Assembly: GCF_036013645.1 (NCBI RefSeq)
Contig: NZ_CP107869.1
Location: forward strand, 6,510,001-6,574,000
Length of the DNA stretch: 64,000 bases
From: Streptomyces sp. NBC_00490
GTDB taxonomy: Bacteria; Actinomycetota; Actinomycetes; Streptomycetales; Streptomycetaceae
Direction of reading: 5' to 3'
Part shown: piece after piece, positions 56,978-64,000 of the stretch
Numbering within the stretch: the stretch's first letter is position 1
Layout of the letters: every line of letters begins with the position of its first letter
Position numbers and translations under genes: made by a program
The notes under the pieces: model-generated
The model's input: the letters and a program-made list of their open reading frames with translations, nothing else
Databases searched by the model: none
Told to the model about the DNA's origin: nothing

Positions 56978-57577
56978 ATGCGTACGTGGGTGGCGGGGGC
57001 GGCGCTGGTGGCCCTCGGGGCGGGGCTGACGGGCTGCGGCGGTGACACGGAGGACCGGGCCGGAGACTGCGCGGACGGGACGTACACATGGTCGGATGTC
57101 ACCCGCACGGAGAAGCTGATCCGGCTGGCCGACCCCATCGTGATCAAGAAGAGGACGGCGTCCTACAAGGCCCGGCTCAAGTCCTACGACACCCTGCGGT
57201 ACGAGCCCACGGTGAGCCCCGTGCCGGACGGGACGAACGCCGGGGCGGTGATCCTTGCGCTGGGCAGACACCTGAAGGTCGAGAAGCCGTTCGCCGACCC
57301 CTCCCAGGACGAGGACACCCGGTACGACACGTACTACGAGACGGAGACGGAACTCACAAAGGGCACGTACTACTCCTGGGACGCCCTCAAAATGGTCGAC
57401 GCCGACTTCACCTACACCTGCGACGGCGGCGAGCCCGTCAAAGGGCACGTACGCACCTGGGACACCCTCGGCATCGGCTTCCTCTCCTGCGCCGAAAAGC
57501 CCCGCGAGGACACGGCCGCGCACGAGGCCGCGGTGCGCAGCTGCCCGGCCGGATCGCGGGCCGTCGAGGGGGCCTGA
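56978..57577 (+). CDS. Putative lipoprotein
   Basis: The 199-residue protein has a lipoprotein signal (MRTWVAGAALVALGAGLTGC, Cys20). A polar domain follows with Cys in AGDCADGTY, YTCDGGE and LSCAEKP that may pair, ending in CPAGSRAV. No family is recognised. ATG 56978 has GAGAGGG about 9 nt upstream; ATG 56969 would touch that site. The frame continues upstream through the previous gene only as a shadow. Confidence 0.75.
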   Translation: MRTWVAGAALVALGAGLTGCGGDTEDRAGDCADGTYTWSDVTRTEKLIRLADPIVIKKRTASYKARLKSYDTLRYEPTVSPVPDGTNAGAVILALGRHLKVEKPFADPSQDEDTRYDTYYETETELTKGTYYSWDALKMVDADFTYTCDGGEPVKGHVRTWDTLGIGFLSCAEKPREDTAAHEAAVRSCPAGSRAVEGA

Positions 57578-57711
57578 GTCCCCTGCGGAGGCCGCCCCCG
57601 TCAACGCCACGTACCATGGGGTGAGGCCGTGGCATGTACAGCCCGGCAGGGTCCGCGTAACACCAGACGTACGCGACGCCCCTTCCTAAGACTCCGGGAG
57701 TACGCCGCAAT

Positions 57712-59619
57712 ATGGCCACGCGCCACGACATCCGCAATGTCGCCATCGTCGCCCACGTCGACCACGGCAAGACGACTCTTGTCGACGCCATGCTGAAGCA
57801 GGCCGGCGCCTTCGCCGCGCACGCCGCCGAGTCGCTCGACGACCGCATGATGGACTCGAACGACCTGGAGCGTGAGAAGGGCATCACGATCCTGGCCAAG
57901 AACACGGCCGTGAAGTACCACCCCAAGGATGGCGGCGACGTCATCACCATCAACATCATCGACACCCCGGGCCACGCCGACTTCGGTGGCGAGGTCGAGC
58001 GCGGTCTGTCGATGGTGGACGCGGTGGTCCTGCTGGTCGACGCCTCCGAGGGGCCGCTGCCGCAGACCCGGTTCGTGCTGCGCAAGGCGCTCCAGCAGCG
58101 TCTGCCCGTCATCCTGTGCATCAACAAGACCGACCGGGCGGACTCCCGGATCGACGAGGTCGTCAACGAGACCTACGACCTCTTCCTGGATCTGGACGCC
58201 GACGAGGACCAGATCGAGTTCCCGATCGTCTACGCGTGCGCGCGGGACGGCGTGGCCTCGCTGACCAAGCCCGAGGACGGCACGGTCCCGCAGGACAGCG
58301 ACAGCCTGGAGCCGTTCTTCTCCACGATCCTCTCGCACGTCCCGGCCCCGGAGTTCGACACCGAGGCCCCGCTCCAGGCGCACGTCACCAACCTGGACGC
58401 CGACAACTTCCTCGGCCGTATCGCGCTGCTCCGCGTCGAGCAGGGCGAGCTGCGCAAGGGCCAGACCGTCACGTGGATCAAGCGCGACGGCACCATGTCC
58501 AATGTGCGCATCACCGAGCTGCTGATGACCGAGGCGCTCACCCGCAAGCCGGCCGAGATGGCCGGGCCCGGTGACATCTGTGCCGTGGCCGGTATCCCGG
58601 ACATCATGATCGGTGAGACCCTCGCCGATCCCGAGAACCCGATCGCGCTCCCGCTGATCACGGTCGACGAGCCGGCGATCTCCATGACCATCGGTACGAA
58701 CACCTCGCCGCTGGTCGGCCGCGGCGGCACCGGCAAGGGGGCCTCGGCCAAGGCCGCGGTCAAGGACCGCAAGGTCACCGCCCGTCAGGTCAAGGACCGC
58801 CTGGACCGCGAGCTGATCGGTAACGTCTCGCTCCGCGTCCTGGACACCGAGCGTCCCGACGCCTGGGAGGTGCAGGGCCGCGGTGAGCTGGCGCTGGCCA
58901 TCCTGGTCGAGCAGATGCGCCGTGAGGGCTTCGAGCTGACCATCGGCAAGCCTCAGGTGGTCACCCAGGAGATCGACGGCAAGGTTCACGAGCCGGTCGA
59001 GCGCATGACGATCGACGTCCCCGAGGAGCACATGGGCGCGGTCACGCAGCTCATGGGTGTCCGCAAGGGCCGGATGGACAACATGTCCAACCATGGTTCG
59101 GGCTGGGTCCGTCTGGAGTTCGTCGTCCCCTCCCGCGGCCTCATCGGCTTCCGGACCGAGTTCCTGACCGGCACGCGCGGCACGGGCATCGCCCACTCCA
59201 TCCACGAGGGCCACGAGCCGTGGTTCGGCCCGCTGACGACCCGTAACAACGGTTCGCTGGTCGCCGACCGCGCGGGCGCCGTCACCGCCTTTGCGATGAC
59301 GAACCTCCAGGAGCGCGGCGTGCTGTTCACCGAGCCCGGTACCGAGGTGTACGAGGGCATGATCGTCGGCGAGAACTCCCGCGCCGACGACATGGACGTG
59401 AACATCACCAAGGAGAAGAAGCTCACCAACATGCGTTCCGCCGCTGCCGACTCGTTCGAGGCGATCGTGCCGCCGCGGAAGCTGTCGCTCGAGCAGTCGC
59501 TGGAGTTCTGCCGTGACGACGAGTGCGTCGAGGTGACCCCGGAGGCGGTGCGCATCCGCAAGGTCGTGCTCGACCAGCGTGACCGCGCCCGTACCGCGAG
59601 CCGCGCCAAGCACGGCTGA
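57712..59619 (+). CDS. typA: Ribosome-associated GTPase TypA/BipA
   Basis: The 635-residue translational GTPase has G1 AHVDHGKTTLVDAML, the switch I EREKGITILAK, G3 DTPGHADFGGEVERG, and G4 INKTDRAD. Elongation-factor-like beta-barrel and EF-G-like C-terminal domains follow, ending in the BipA-specific RKLSLEQSLEFCRDDECVEVTPEAVR. It binds ribosomes under stress and helps subunit assembly. ATG 57712 follows GGGAG at some distance. A terminator with T tract follows. Confidence 0.96.
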   Translation: MATRHDIRNVAIVAHVDHGKTTLVDAMLKQAGAFAAHAAESLDDRMMDSNDLEREKGITILAKNTAVKYHPKDGGDVITINIIDTPGHADFGGEVERGLSMVDAVVLLVDASEGPLPQTRFVLRKALQQRLPVILCINKTDRADSRIDEVVNETYDLFLDLDADEDQIEFPIVYACARDGVASLTKPEDGTVPQDSDSLEPFFSTILSHVPAPEFDTEAPLQAHVTNLDADNFLGRIALLRVEQGELRKGQTVTWIKRDGTMSNVRITELLMTEALTRKPAEMAGPGDICAVAGIPDIMIGETLADPENPIALPLITVDEPAISMTIGTNTSPLVGRGGTGKGASAKAAVKDRKVTARQVKDRLDRELIGNVSLRVLDTERPDAWEVQGRGELALAILVEQMRREGFELTIGKPQVVTQEIDGKVHEPVERMTIDVPEEHMGAVTQLMGVRKGRMDNMSNHGSGWVRLEFVVPSRGLIGFRTEFLTGTRGTGIAHSIHEGHEPWFGPLTTRNNGSLVADRAGAVTAFAMTNLQERGVLFTEPGTEVYEGMIVGENSRADDMDVNITKEKKLTNMRSAAADSFEAIVPPRKLSLEQSLEFCRDDECVEVTPEAVRIRKVVLDQRDRARTASRAKHG

Positions 59620-59633
59620 CAATCGGTCGTTTG

Positions 59634-59673
59634 AAGCCCGGGTGCCCCCATCTTGGGGGTGCCCGGGCTTTTT
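59634..59673 (+). terminator. Strong intrinsic terminator after typA
   Basis: A perfect stem of about 16 bp (AAGCCCGGGTGCCCCC from 59634, complement ending 59670) with loop ATCTT is followed by a run of T. Confidence 0.93.
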
Positions 59674-60262
59674 GCAACCCATTTTCAGGCGGGTTCGCGT
59701 CGGCCGATGTCCGTAATGCGGAGATCCACGCCCGATACCCATGTAACACGTCCGTTTCGCGGCCTTATCCCGCCAGACGGTTTGTCCAAATTTCGGAAGA
59801 TGTACGCGTCAGCTGTGACTGAATCGAGATTTAAAGACAGTGGTCGCCGGTTGGCTCATGGCAGATAGTTAGCCGCGTAGCGCTCGGGTCAATGGGTCTC
59901 GCGCCGTGGGGACGGCGCCGACTCTCGAGCACCAGGGGGTGTCTGATCTTCCGTCAGGGGTGTCGGAAGAAAGACATGAACCCCCTCCTGTTGGTGAACA
60001 CGTGGAGTCATGAGGAGGAGTCCCATGCGCGGTGTCACAAGCACCAGGTGGGTCACAGCGTCCGCAGTAGTCGGCAACTGCGCCCCGGCGCACGGCGATC
60101 GGCTCTGAAGGGCCACGCCCTTACCACTACGCGCGTCCGGCTGCGGGTTCTCCCGTGGACCGTACGTCGCCGCTGACGCTTCTTCATGATCCGAACCGCG
60201 ATCGCGCAGCACTCGCGCCGGTCGCCGGTTCGGCACACCCACACCTGTGAAATGGGCGAACT
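59674..60262 (+). other. Long leader/promoter region before bldKA
   Basis: This gap of 589 bases is markedly AT-richer between about 59720 and 59880, a likely promoter region. It holds a hairpin CTTCCG-N10-CGGAAG (59948-59953/59964-59969) and a CCCCCTCCTG run (59981-59990) able to pair with the GAGGAGGAG ribosome site at 60012-60020. The short frame 60025-60108 is described separately. From 60109 to 60262 I see no coding signal. Confidence 0.55.
60025..60108 (+). pseudogene. 27-codon ORF resembling the start of a peptide-binding lipoprotein
   Basis: ATG 60025 has an excellent ribosome site (GAGGAGGAG, 60012-60020) and encodes MRGVTSTRWVTASAVVGNCA then PAHGDRL and a stop. The M-R-G-x-T-x-x-x-W-V start followed by a Cys resembles the signal of Streptomyces oligopeptide-binding lipoproteins as I remember them. 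The lipobox is damaged (G-N-C) and the frame ends at once. It could be the relic of a deleted gene or a regulatory upstream ORF. Confidence 0.45.
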
Positions 60263-61300
60263 GTGACAAGTCCTATCGACATCGAGGGCGGCGGTACGTC
60301 GGTCGTCGTCGACGGCGAGAAAGCGCCGAAGACGAAACCGGAGGAGGCCAAGCAGCTCGAGGGCCGCTCTCCTGGTCAGTTGATGTGGATCCGCTTCAAG
60401 CGCGACCGCACCGGAGTCATCTCGGCGTACGTCGTGATCTTCTTCTTCGTGGTCGGCCTCGCGGCCCCGCTGATCGCCAAGCTGTACGGCAAGGACCCGT
60501 ACACGGTGTTCGCGGACGAGCGCCCCGAACTCTTCGACAGCGCCGGTGTGCCGATCCAGCCCAACGGCGGCATCAGCGGCGAGTTCTGGTTCGGCCTGGA
60601 GCCCGGCAACGGCTACGACGTCTTCACCAAGCTGCTCTACGGCATCCGCAACTCCCTGATGATCTCGCTGGCGGTCACCGTCGCGACGGTGCTGACCGGC
60701 ATCCTCCTCGGGGTCGCGGCCGGCTATCTCGGCGGCCGTACGGACTACTGGATCAGCCGGGTCATCGACTTCCTCCTCGCCTTCCCGGCCCAGCTGTTCT
60801 TCATCGCGAGCATGCCGGTCGTGGTCTCGCTCTTCGTCAGCCCGCGCGACGAGACCCCGGTGTACGTCCGGGTCGTCGCCCTGATCACGGTGCAGTGGTT
60901 CCTGGGCTGGATGAGTCTGGCGCGCATCCTGCGCGGCACCACACTCGCCCTGCGAGAACGGGAGTTCATCGAGGCCGCCAAGGTCAGCGGGGCGTCCCCG
61001 ACACGCATCATCCGCAGGGAGATCCTGCCCAACGTGGTCACGCCGATCCTGGTGCAGTCGACCTACATGCTCCCCAACTTCGTGACCGCCGAGGCCGGTC
61101 TGTCCTTCCTCGGAGTCGGAATCGTCGAACCGACGCCGGACTGGGGACAGATGTTCTCCAAGGCGTCGACCGAACTCGTGATGCAGAACGACATCACCTA
61201 CATGTTCTTCCCGGGCATCTCGATGATCATCTTCATCGTGGCATTCAACCTGCTCGGGGACTCGGTCAGGGACGCCTTCGATCCCAAGACGGCTCGCTGA
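60263..61300 (+). CDS. bldKA: Oligopeptide ABC transporter permease, BldKA-like (DppC/OppC type)
   Basis: The 345-residue membrane protein has one N-terminal segment (GVISAYVVIFFFVVGLAAPLIA), a large extracytoplasmic loop, and five more segments. It has the permease EAA motif EREFIEAAKVSGASPTRIIRREILPNV for ATPase contact. The order permease - binding lipoprotein - permease matches the bldK operon of S. coelicolor, whose transporter imports a signal peptide needed for aerial growth. That identity rests on gene order from memory. GTG 60263 lacks a clear ribosome site. Confidence 0.85.
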   Translation: MTSPIDIEGGGTSVVVDGEKAPKTKPEEAKQLEGRSPGQLMWIRFKRDRTGVISAYVVIFFFVVGLAAPLIAKLYGKDPYTVFADERPELFDSAGVPIQPNGGISGEFWFGLEPGNGYDVFTKLLYGIRNSLMISLAVTVATVLTGILLGVAAGYLGGRTDYWISRVIDFLLAFPAQLFFIASMPVVVSLFVSPRDETPVYVRVVALITVQWFLGWMSLARILRGTTLALREREFIEAAKVSGASPTRIIRREILPNVVTPILVQSTYMLPNFVTAEAGLSFLGVGIVEPTPDWGQMFSKASTELVMQNDITYMFFPGISMIIFIVAFNLLGDSVRDAFDPKTAR

Positions 61301-61421
61301 CCGCCCAGTTGTGGGCATCCTCGCCCGACAACGACCGGATGGCACCTCTGATGCCGGTCCGCACTTCAATTCGCACTGGTGACAGGCACACCGGTGACAC
61401 AAGATGGGTGGAATCTGAGTG

Positions 61422-63230
61422 ATGGGTAAGGGTGGACGCCGCGCGTACGCCGGGCTCTCACTGCTCGCGGCGGGGGCTCTCGTGCTCACCGGCTGCAGCG
61501 AGGGTGGCAGCAAAGGCAGTGACAACGACAAGCAGGACAAGGAGAACGCCCAGCGGCAGCAGTCCGGCATCACCTTCGGCGACGAGAAGGCCTCGACCGG
61601 CCCGGCCGCCGAGGTGTCCGGCGCCAAGCCGGGCGGCACGATCACGGTGCTGCAGCGCGACAGCTTCGCGCACCTCGACCCCGGACAGATCTACGTCTCG
61701 GACGAGATGGCCCTGTCGCAGCTCATACACCGCGGCCTGACCAGCTACAAGGCGACCAGCAACGACGGCCAGAAGCACGAGGTCGTCGGCGACCTGGCCA
61801 CCGACAGCGGTACCACCACCGACGGCGGCAAGACCTGGAAGTTCGAGCTCAAGGACGGGATCAAGTGGGCCGACGGCTCCCCGATCACCGCCAAGGACGT
61901 ACGCCAGACCTTCGAGCGGCTCTTCGCACCGTTCGTCTCCAACGGCCCGACGTTCATCCAGCAGTGGATGGCCAACACCCCGGGCGCGGAGTACCGCAAG
62001 CTTCTCCCGGACGGTCCGTACAAGGGCAAGCACCTGCCGGACAGCGTCCTTGAGACGCCCGACGACAAAACGATCGTTTTCAAGTTCGAGACGGCCAAGC
62101 CCGACCTGCCGTACGCGCTCGCCATGGCGGGCTACTCCATCGTGTCGCAGGCCAAGGACACCAAGGAGAAGTACGACAAGGCCCCGATGACCTCGGGCCC
62201 GTACAAGATCTCCGAGTTCAAGTCCGGCAAGTCGATGACGCTGGTCAAGAACACCAACTGGGACCCGAAGACCGACGCGGTCCGCCACCAGTACGCCGAC
62301 CGGTTCAGCTTCGAGTTCAACAAGCAGTACGAGGACTCCACCAAGGCGATCCTCGACGACTCGGGCGCCAACGCGACCGCGATCAGCTTCAGCAACCAGG
62401 TCGACGCGGGCAACCTGACCAAGGTCCTGAACGACGCGGCGCTGAAGTCCCGCACGGTCTCCGGCTACCAGCCGTACGTGGGCCAGATGAACATCAACCT
62501 GTCCCAGCCGGAGATGAAGTCGAAGGAGGTCCGCGAGGCCATCGCCTACGCCCTCCCGATCACGCCGTTCGTGCGTGCCTTCGGCGGCACCGACGCGATG
62601 GAGGTCGCCGGCGGTCTGATCAGCCCGACCGTGACCGGCTACGACCCGAAGTTCGACCCCTTCGGCAAGAAGGCCAAGCCCGCGGGCGACCCGGCCAAGG
62701 CCAAGCAGCTCCTTGAGAAGGCCGGCAAGGTCGGTCTGAAGCTGACCTTCGGCTACATCAACACCCCCGAGGGCCAGCAGTACTCCACCGCCATGGCGGC
62801 GGGCCTGGAGAAGGCCGGCTTCGACGTCCAGCGCCAGGAGATCCCGGCCGAGACGTACTACGACCAGGTCAGCAAGGTCAAGAACAACTACGACATCTAC
62901 CACACCGCGTGGGGTGCCGACTGGCCGAGCGCGTCCACCGTGATCCCGCCGCTGTACGACGGCCGCCAGATCCAGGACGGCGCGTCCAACTACTCGCACA
63001 TCGACGACCCGAAGGTGAACGCCGACATCGACGCGGCCGCAGCCCTCACCGACCCGGTCAAGGCGGCCGAGGCCTGGAACAAGATCAACGAGTACATCGT
63101 GAAGGACGTCGTCTCCAACATCCCGACGGCGTACTACAAGCAGACCCAGATCGCCGGGTCCAAGATCGGCGGCCTTGTGTACGACGACGTCATCGGCGGC
63201 GTCGACCCGCGCAGGCTGTACGTGAAGTAA
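61422..63230 (+). CDS. bldKB: Oligopeptide-binding lipoprotein, BldKB-like
   Basis: The 602-residue lipoprotein has signal MGKGGRRAYAGLSLLAAGAL and lipobox LTGC. A charged linker and an SBP_bac_5 domain follow. Its segments include HLDPGQIYVSDEMALSQLIHRGLTSY, WKFELKDGIKWADGSPITAKDVRQTFERLF, GPYKISEFKSGKSMTLVKNTNWDP and YHTAWGADWPSASTVIPPLYDG. It should deliver extracellular peptides to the BldKA/BldKC permease. GTG 61419 and ATG 61422 are both possible after GGTGGA. A long hairpin follows the stop, probably protecting this message or reducing downstream expression. Confidence 0.88.
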   Translation: MGKGGRRAYAGLSLLAAGALVLTGCSEGGSKGSDNDKQDKENAQRQQSGITFGDEKASTGPAAEVSGAKPGGTITVLQRDSFAHLDPGQIYVSDEMALSQLIHRGLTSYKATSNDGQKHEVVGDLATDSGTTTDGGKTWKFELKDGIKWADGSPITAKDVRQTFERLFAPFVSNGPTFIQQWMANTPGAEYRKLLPDGPYKGKHLPDSVLETPDDKTIVFKFETAKPDLPYALAMAGYSIVSQAKDTKEKYDKAPMTSGPYKISEFKSGKSMTLVKNTNWDPKTDAVRHQYADRFSFEFNKQYEDSTKAILDDSGANATAISFSNQVDAGNLTKVLNDAALKSRTVSGYQPYVGQMNINLSQPEMKSKEVREAIAYALPITPFVRAFGGTDAMEVAGGLISPTVTGYDPKFDPFGKKAKPAGDPAKAKQLLEKAGKVGLKLTFGYINTPEGQQYSTAMAAGLEKAGFDVQRQEIPAETYYDQVSKVKNNYDIYHTAWGADWPSASTVIPPLYDGRQIQDGASNYSHIDDPKVNADIDAAAALTDPVKAAEAWNKINEYIVKDVVSNIPTAYYKQTQIAGSKIGGLVYDDVIGGVDPRRLYVK

Positions 63231-63240
63231 CCCGTCCAAG

Positions 63241-63286
63241 CGGCGCCGGTCGCGCCCCCTCCCGTGACGGGACGCGACCGGCGCCG
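63241..63286 (+). terminator. Attenuating hairpin between bldKB and bldKC
   Basis: A perfect 14-bp stem (63241-63254 with 63273-63286) encloses a second small stem (TCCCGT-g-ACGGGA). There is no T tract and the operon continues. Such structures after binding-protein genes usually let that gene be expressed above the permeases. Confidence 0.75.
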
Positions 63287-63317
63287 CCAGGCCTGAAGCC
63301 CGAAAGCTGCCACTGAG

Positions 63318-64000
63318 ATGCTGCGCTTCCTCCTCCGCCGGATCCTCGGCTCACTCGTGATCCTGGTCCTGCTGACCGTGGTCGCCTTCCTGCTCTTCTT
63401 CGGCATGCCCCGCGACCCGGCGCTGCTGATGTGCGGCAAGACGTGCACGCCCGACGCCCTGGCGAACATCCACCAGACGCTCGGACTCGACAAGTCGATC
63501 CCGGAGCAGTTCTGGATCTTCCTGTCGGGACTCGTGGCCGGTCGCGACAACTTCCCGCAAGGGCCGTGCCCCGCCCCGTGCTTCGGGTACTCGTACCACA
63601 CCAACGAGGCGGTCTGGACGACCCTGTTGGACCGGCTGCCGCTCACGCTCTCCCTCGCGTTCGGCGCCACGATCATGTTCCTGTTCGTCGGCCTCGGCAC
63701 CGGACTGCTCGCCGCCTGGAAGCGCGGCTCCCTCGTCGACAAGACGTTCACCGCGGGCTCCATGGCGCTCAGCTCGATGCAGATCTACTTCCTGGGCCCG
63801 CTCGCGCTCGCCATCCTCGTGTACCAGACGCACGCCTTCGACGAGCCCAAGTACACCCCCCTCACCGACAATCCGGCCGCCTGGTTCACCGGGCTGATGA
63901 TCCCCTGGGTCGTCCTGTCGACGATCTTCGCCGCGCAGTACACCCGTATGGCGCGCTCCGCGATGATCGAGCAGCTCCAGGAGGAACACGTCCGCACGGC
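63318..64000 (+). CDS. bldKC: Oligopeptide ABC transporter permease, BldKC-like (DppB/OppB type), partial
   Basis: 227 codons are visible before the right edge. The N-terminus MLRFLLRRILGSLVILVLLT is typical of DppB/OppB permeases. Then come an extracytoplasmic loop with paired Cys (LLMCGKTCTPD; GPCPAPCFGY) and TM segments (RLPLTLSLAFGATIMFLFVG, ALSSMQIYFLGPLALAILVY, IPWVVLSTIFAAQYTRMARS). The last of these begins the EAA loop (MIEQLQEEHVRTA). The end, and the ATPase genes expected after it, lie outside the window. Confidence 0.9.
   Translation, partial: MLRFLLRRILGSLVILVLLTVVAFLLFFGMPRDPALLMCGKTCTPDALANIHQTLGLDKSIPEQFWIFLSGLVAGRDNFPQGPCPAPCFGYSYHTNEAVWTTLLDRLPLTLSLAFGATIMFLFVGLGTGLLAAWKRGSLVDKTFTAGSMALSSMQIYFLGPLALAILVYQTHAFDEPKYTPLTDNPAAWFTGLMIPWVVLSTIFAAQYTRMARSAMIEQLQEEHVRT

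Noticed and set aside
57601..59742. Long minus-strand frame opposite typA
   Set aside because: It is a shadow of the TypA gene; composition is His/Asp/Arg/Leu-rich without domains.
63241..63286. Full terminator of the bldK operon after bldKB
   Set aside because: It lacks a T tract and the next permease gene follows within 32 nt, so read-through must be substantial.

Overview
The window is high-GC chromosomal DNA from a Streptomyces-type actinomycete. Supporting signs are strong GC bias at third codon positions, many GTG starts, one TTA (bldA-type) leucine codon among roughly 58 genes, a WhiB-family regulator, PP2C/anti-sigma signalling proteins, and a BldK-type oligopeptide importer at the right edge. 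From memory (not checked), the gene order uppS - phoH - slt - fumC/fumB - wblI - glpX - xseBA - ispH - ppgK - ychF - sdhBAC - typA - bldK resembles the SCO50xx-SCO51xx part of the S. coelicolor core chromosome. The actinorhodin cluster that I recall lying in that part of S. coelicolor is absent here.

Region by region. 0-5.4 kb: an AlkZ-like winged-helix protein (open at the left edge), a probable 6C-type small RNA, a cis-prenyltransferase, a PIN-PhoH ATPase, and a secreted lytic transglycosylase behind a leader with alternative hairpins. 5.4-16.2 kb: an AI-2E-type exporter, a three-gene DUF4388-like/roadblock cassette, a PadR-controlled ABC efflux pair, a ribbon-helix-helix/SPFH operon and a bifunctional class A PBP with a TPTQ tail. 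16.2-28.2 kb: a PP2C phosphatase carrying the TTA codon, both fumarase classes, DUF1707, WhiB, GlpX, a nitroreductase and exonuclease VII. 28.2-33.3 kb: APC permease, IspH, polyphosphate glucokinase, YchF. 33.3-43.1 kb is more accessory: Uma2, an orphan squalene/phytoene-synthase-like enzyme, LysR/SDR and SMP-30/MarR divergent pairs, a PLP enzyme, a P-domain gene remnant, a bacterial serpin, a DUF4190 protein and a GntR regulator. 43.1-50.6 kb: a small SPOR-like protein, a Nudix hydrolase, an anti-sigma-type kinase, a large PAS-PAS-GAF-PP2C-kinase protein and an APH-fold protein. 50.6-54.4 kb: an Sdh1-like succinate dehydrogenase operon. 54.7-64 kb: a peptide-binding lipoprotein, TypA, and the start of a bldKA-bldKB-bldKC operon, truncated by the right edge.

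Working together: FumB/FumC and SdhCAB cover succinate to malate. GlpX and PpgK act in sugar metabolism. UppS (cis-prenyl diphosphates), the transglycosylase and the PBP act in or feed the cell envelope. Three proteins with RsbW-like kinase domains, two of them fused to PP2C phosphatases, suggest partner-switching signalling whose sigma factors and antagonists lie elsewhere. Convergent genes are usually separated by strong bidirectional hairpins. At least twelve genes have a TAnnnT-like -10 box 6-7 nt before the start codon and no Shine-Dalgarno, which fits leaderless transcripts.

I saw no tRNA or rRNA gene, insertion sequence, prophage, CRISPR array or secondary-metabolite cluster. The less familiar material is the DUF4388-like/roadblock trio, the RHH-SPFH operon with its 14-bp palindrome, the attenuator-like transglycosylase leader, the HxQ variant of the AlkZ-like protein and the relic mini-ORF upstream of bldKA.
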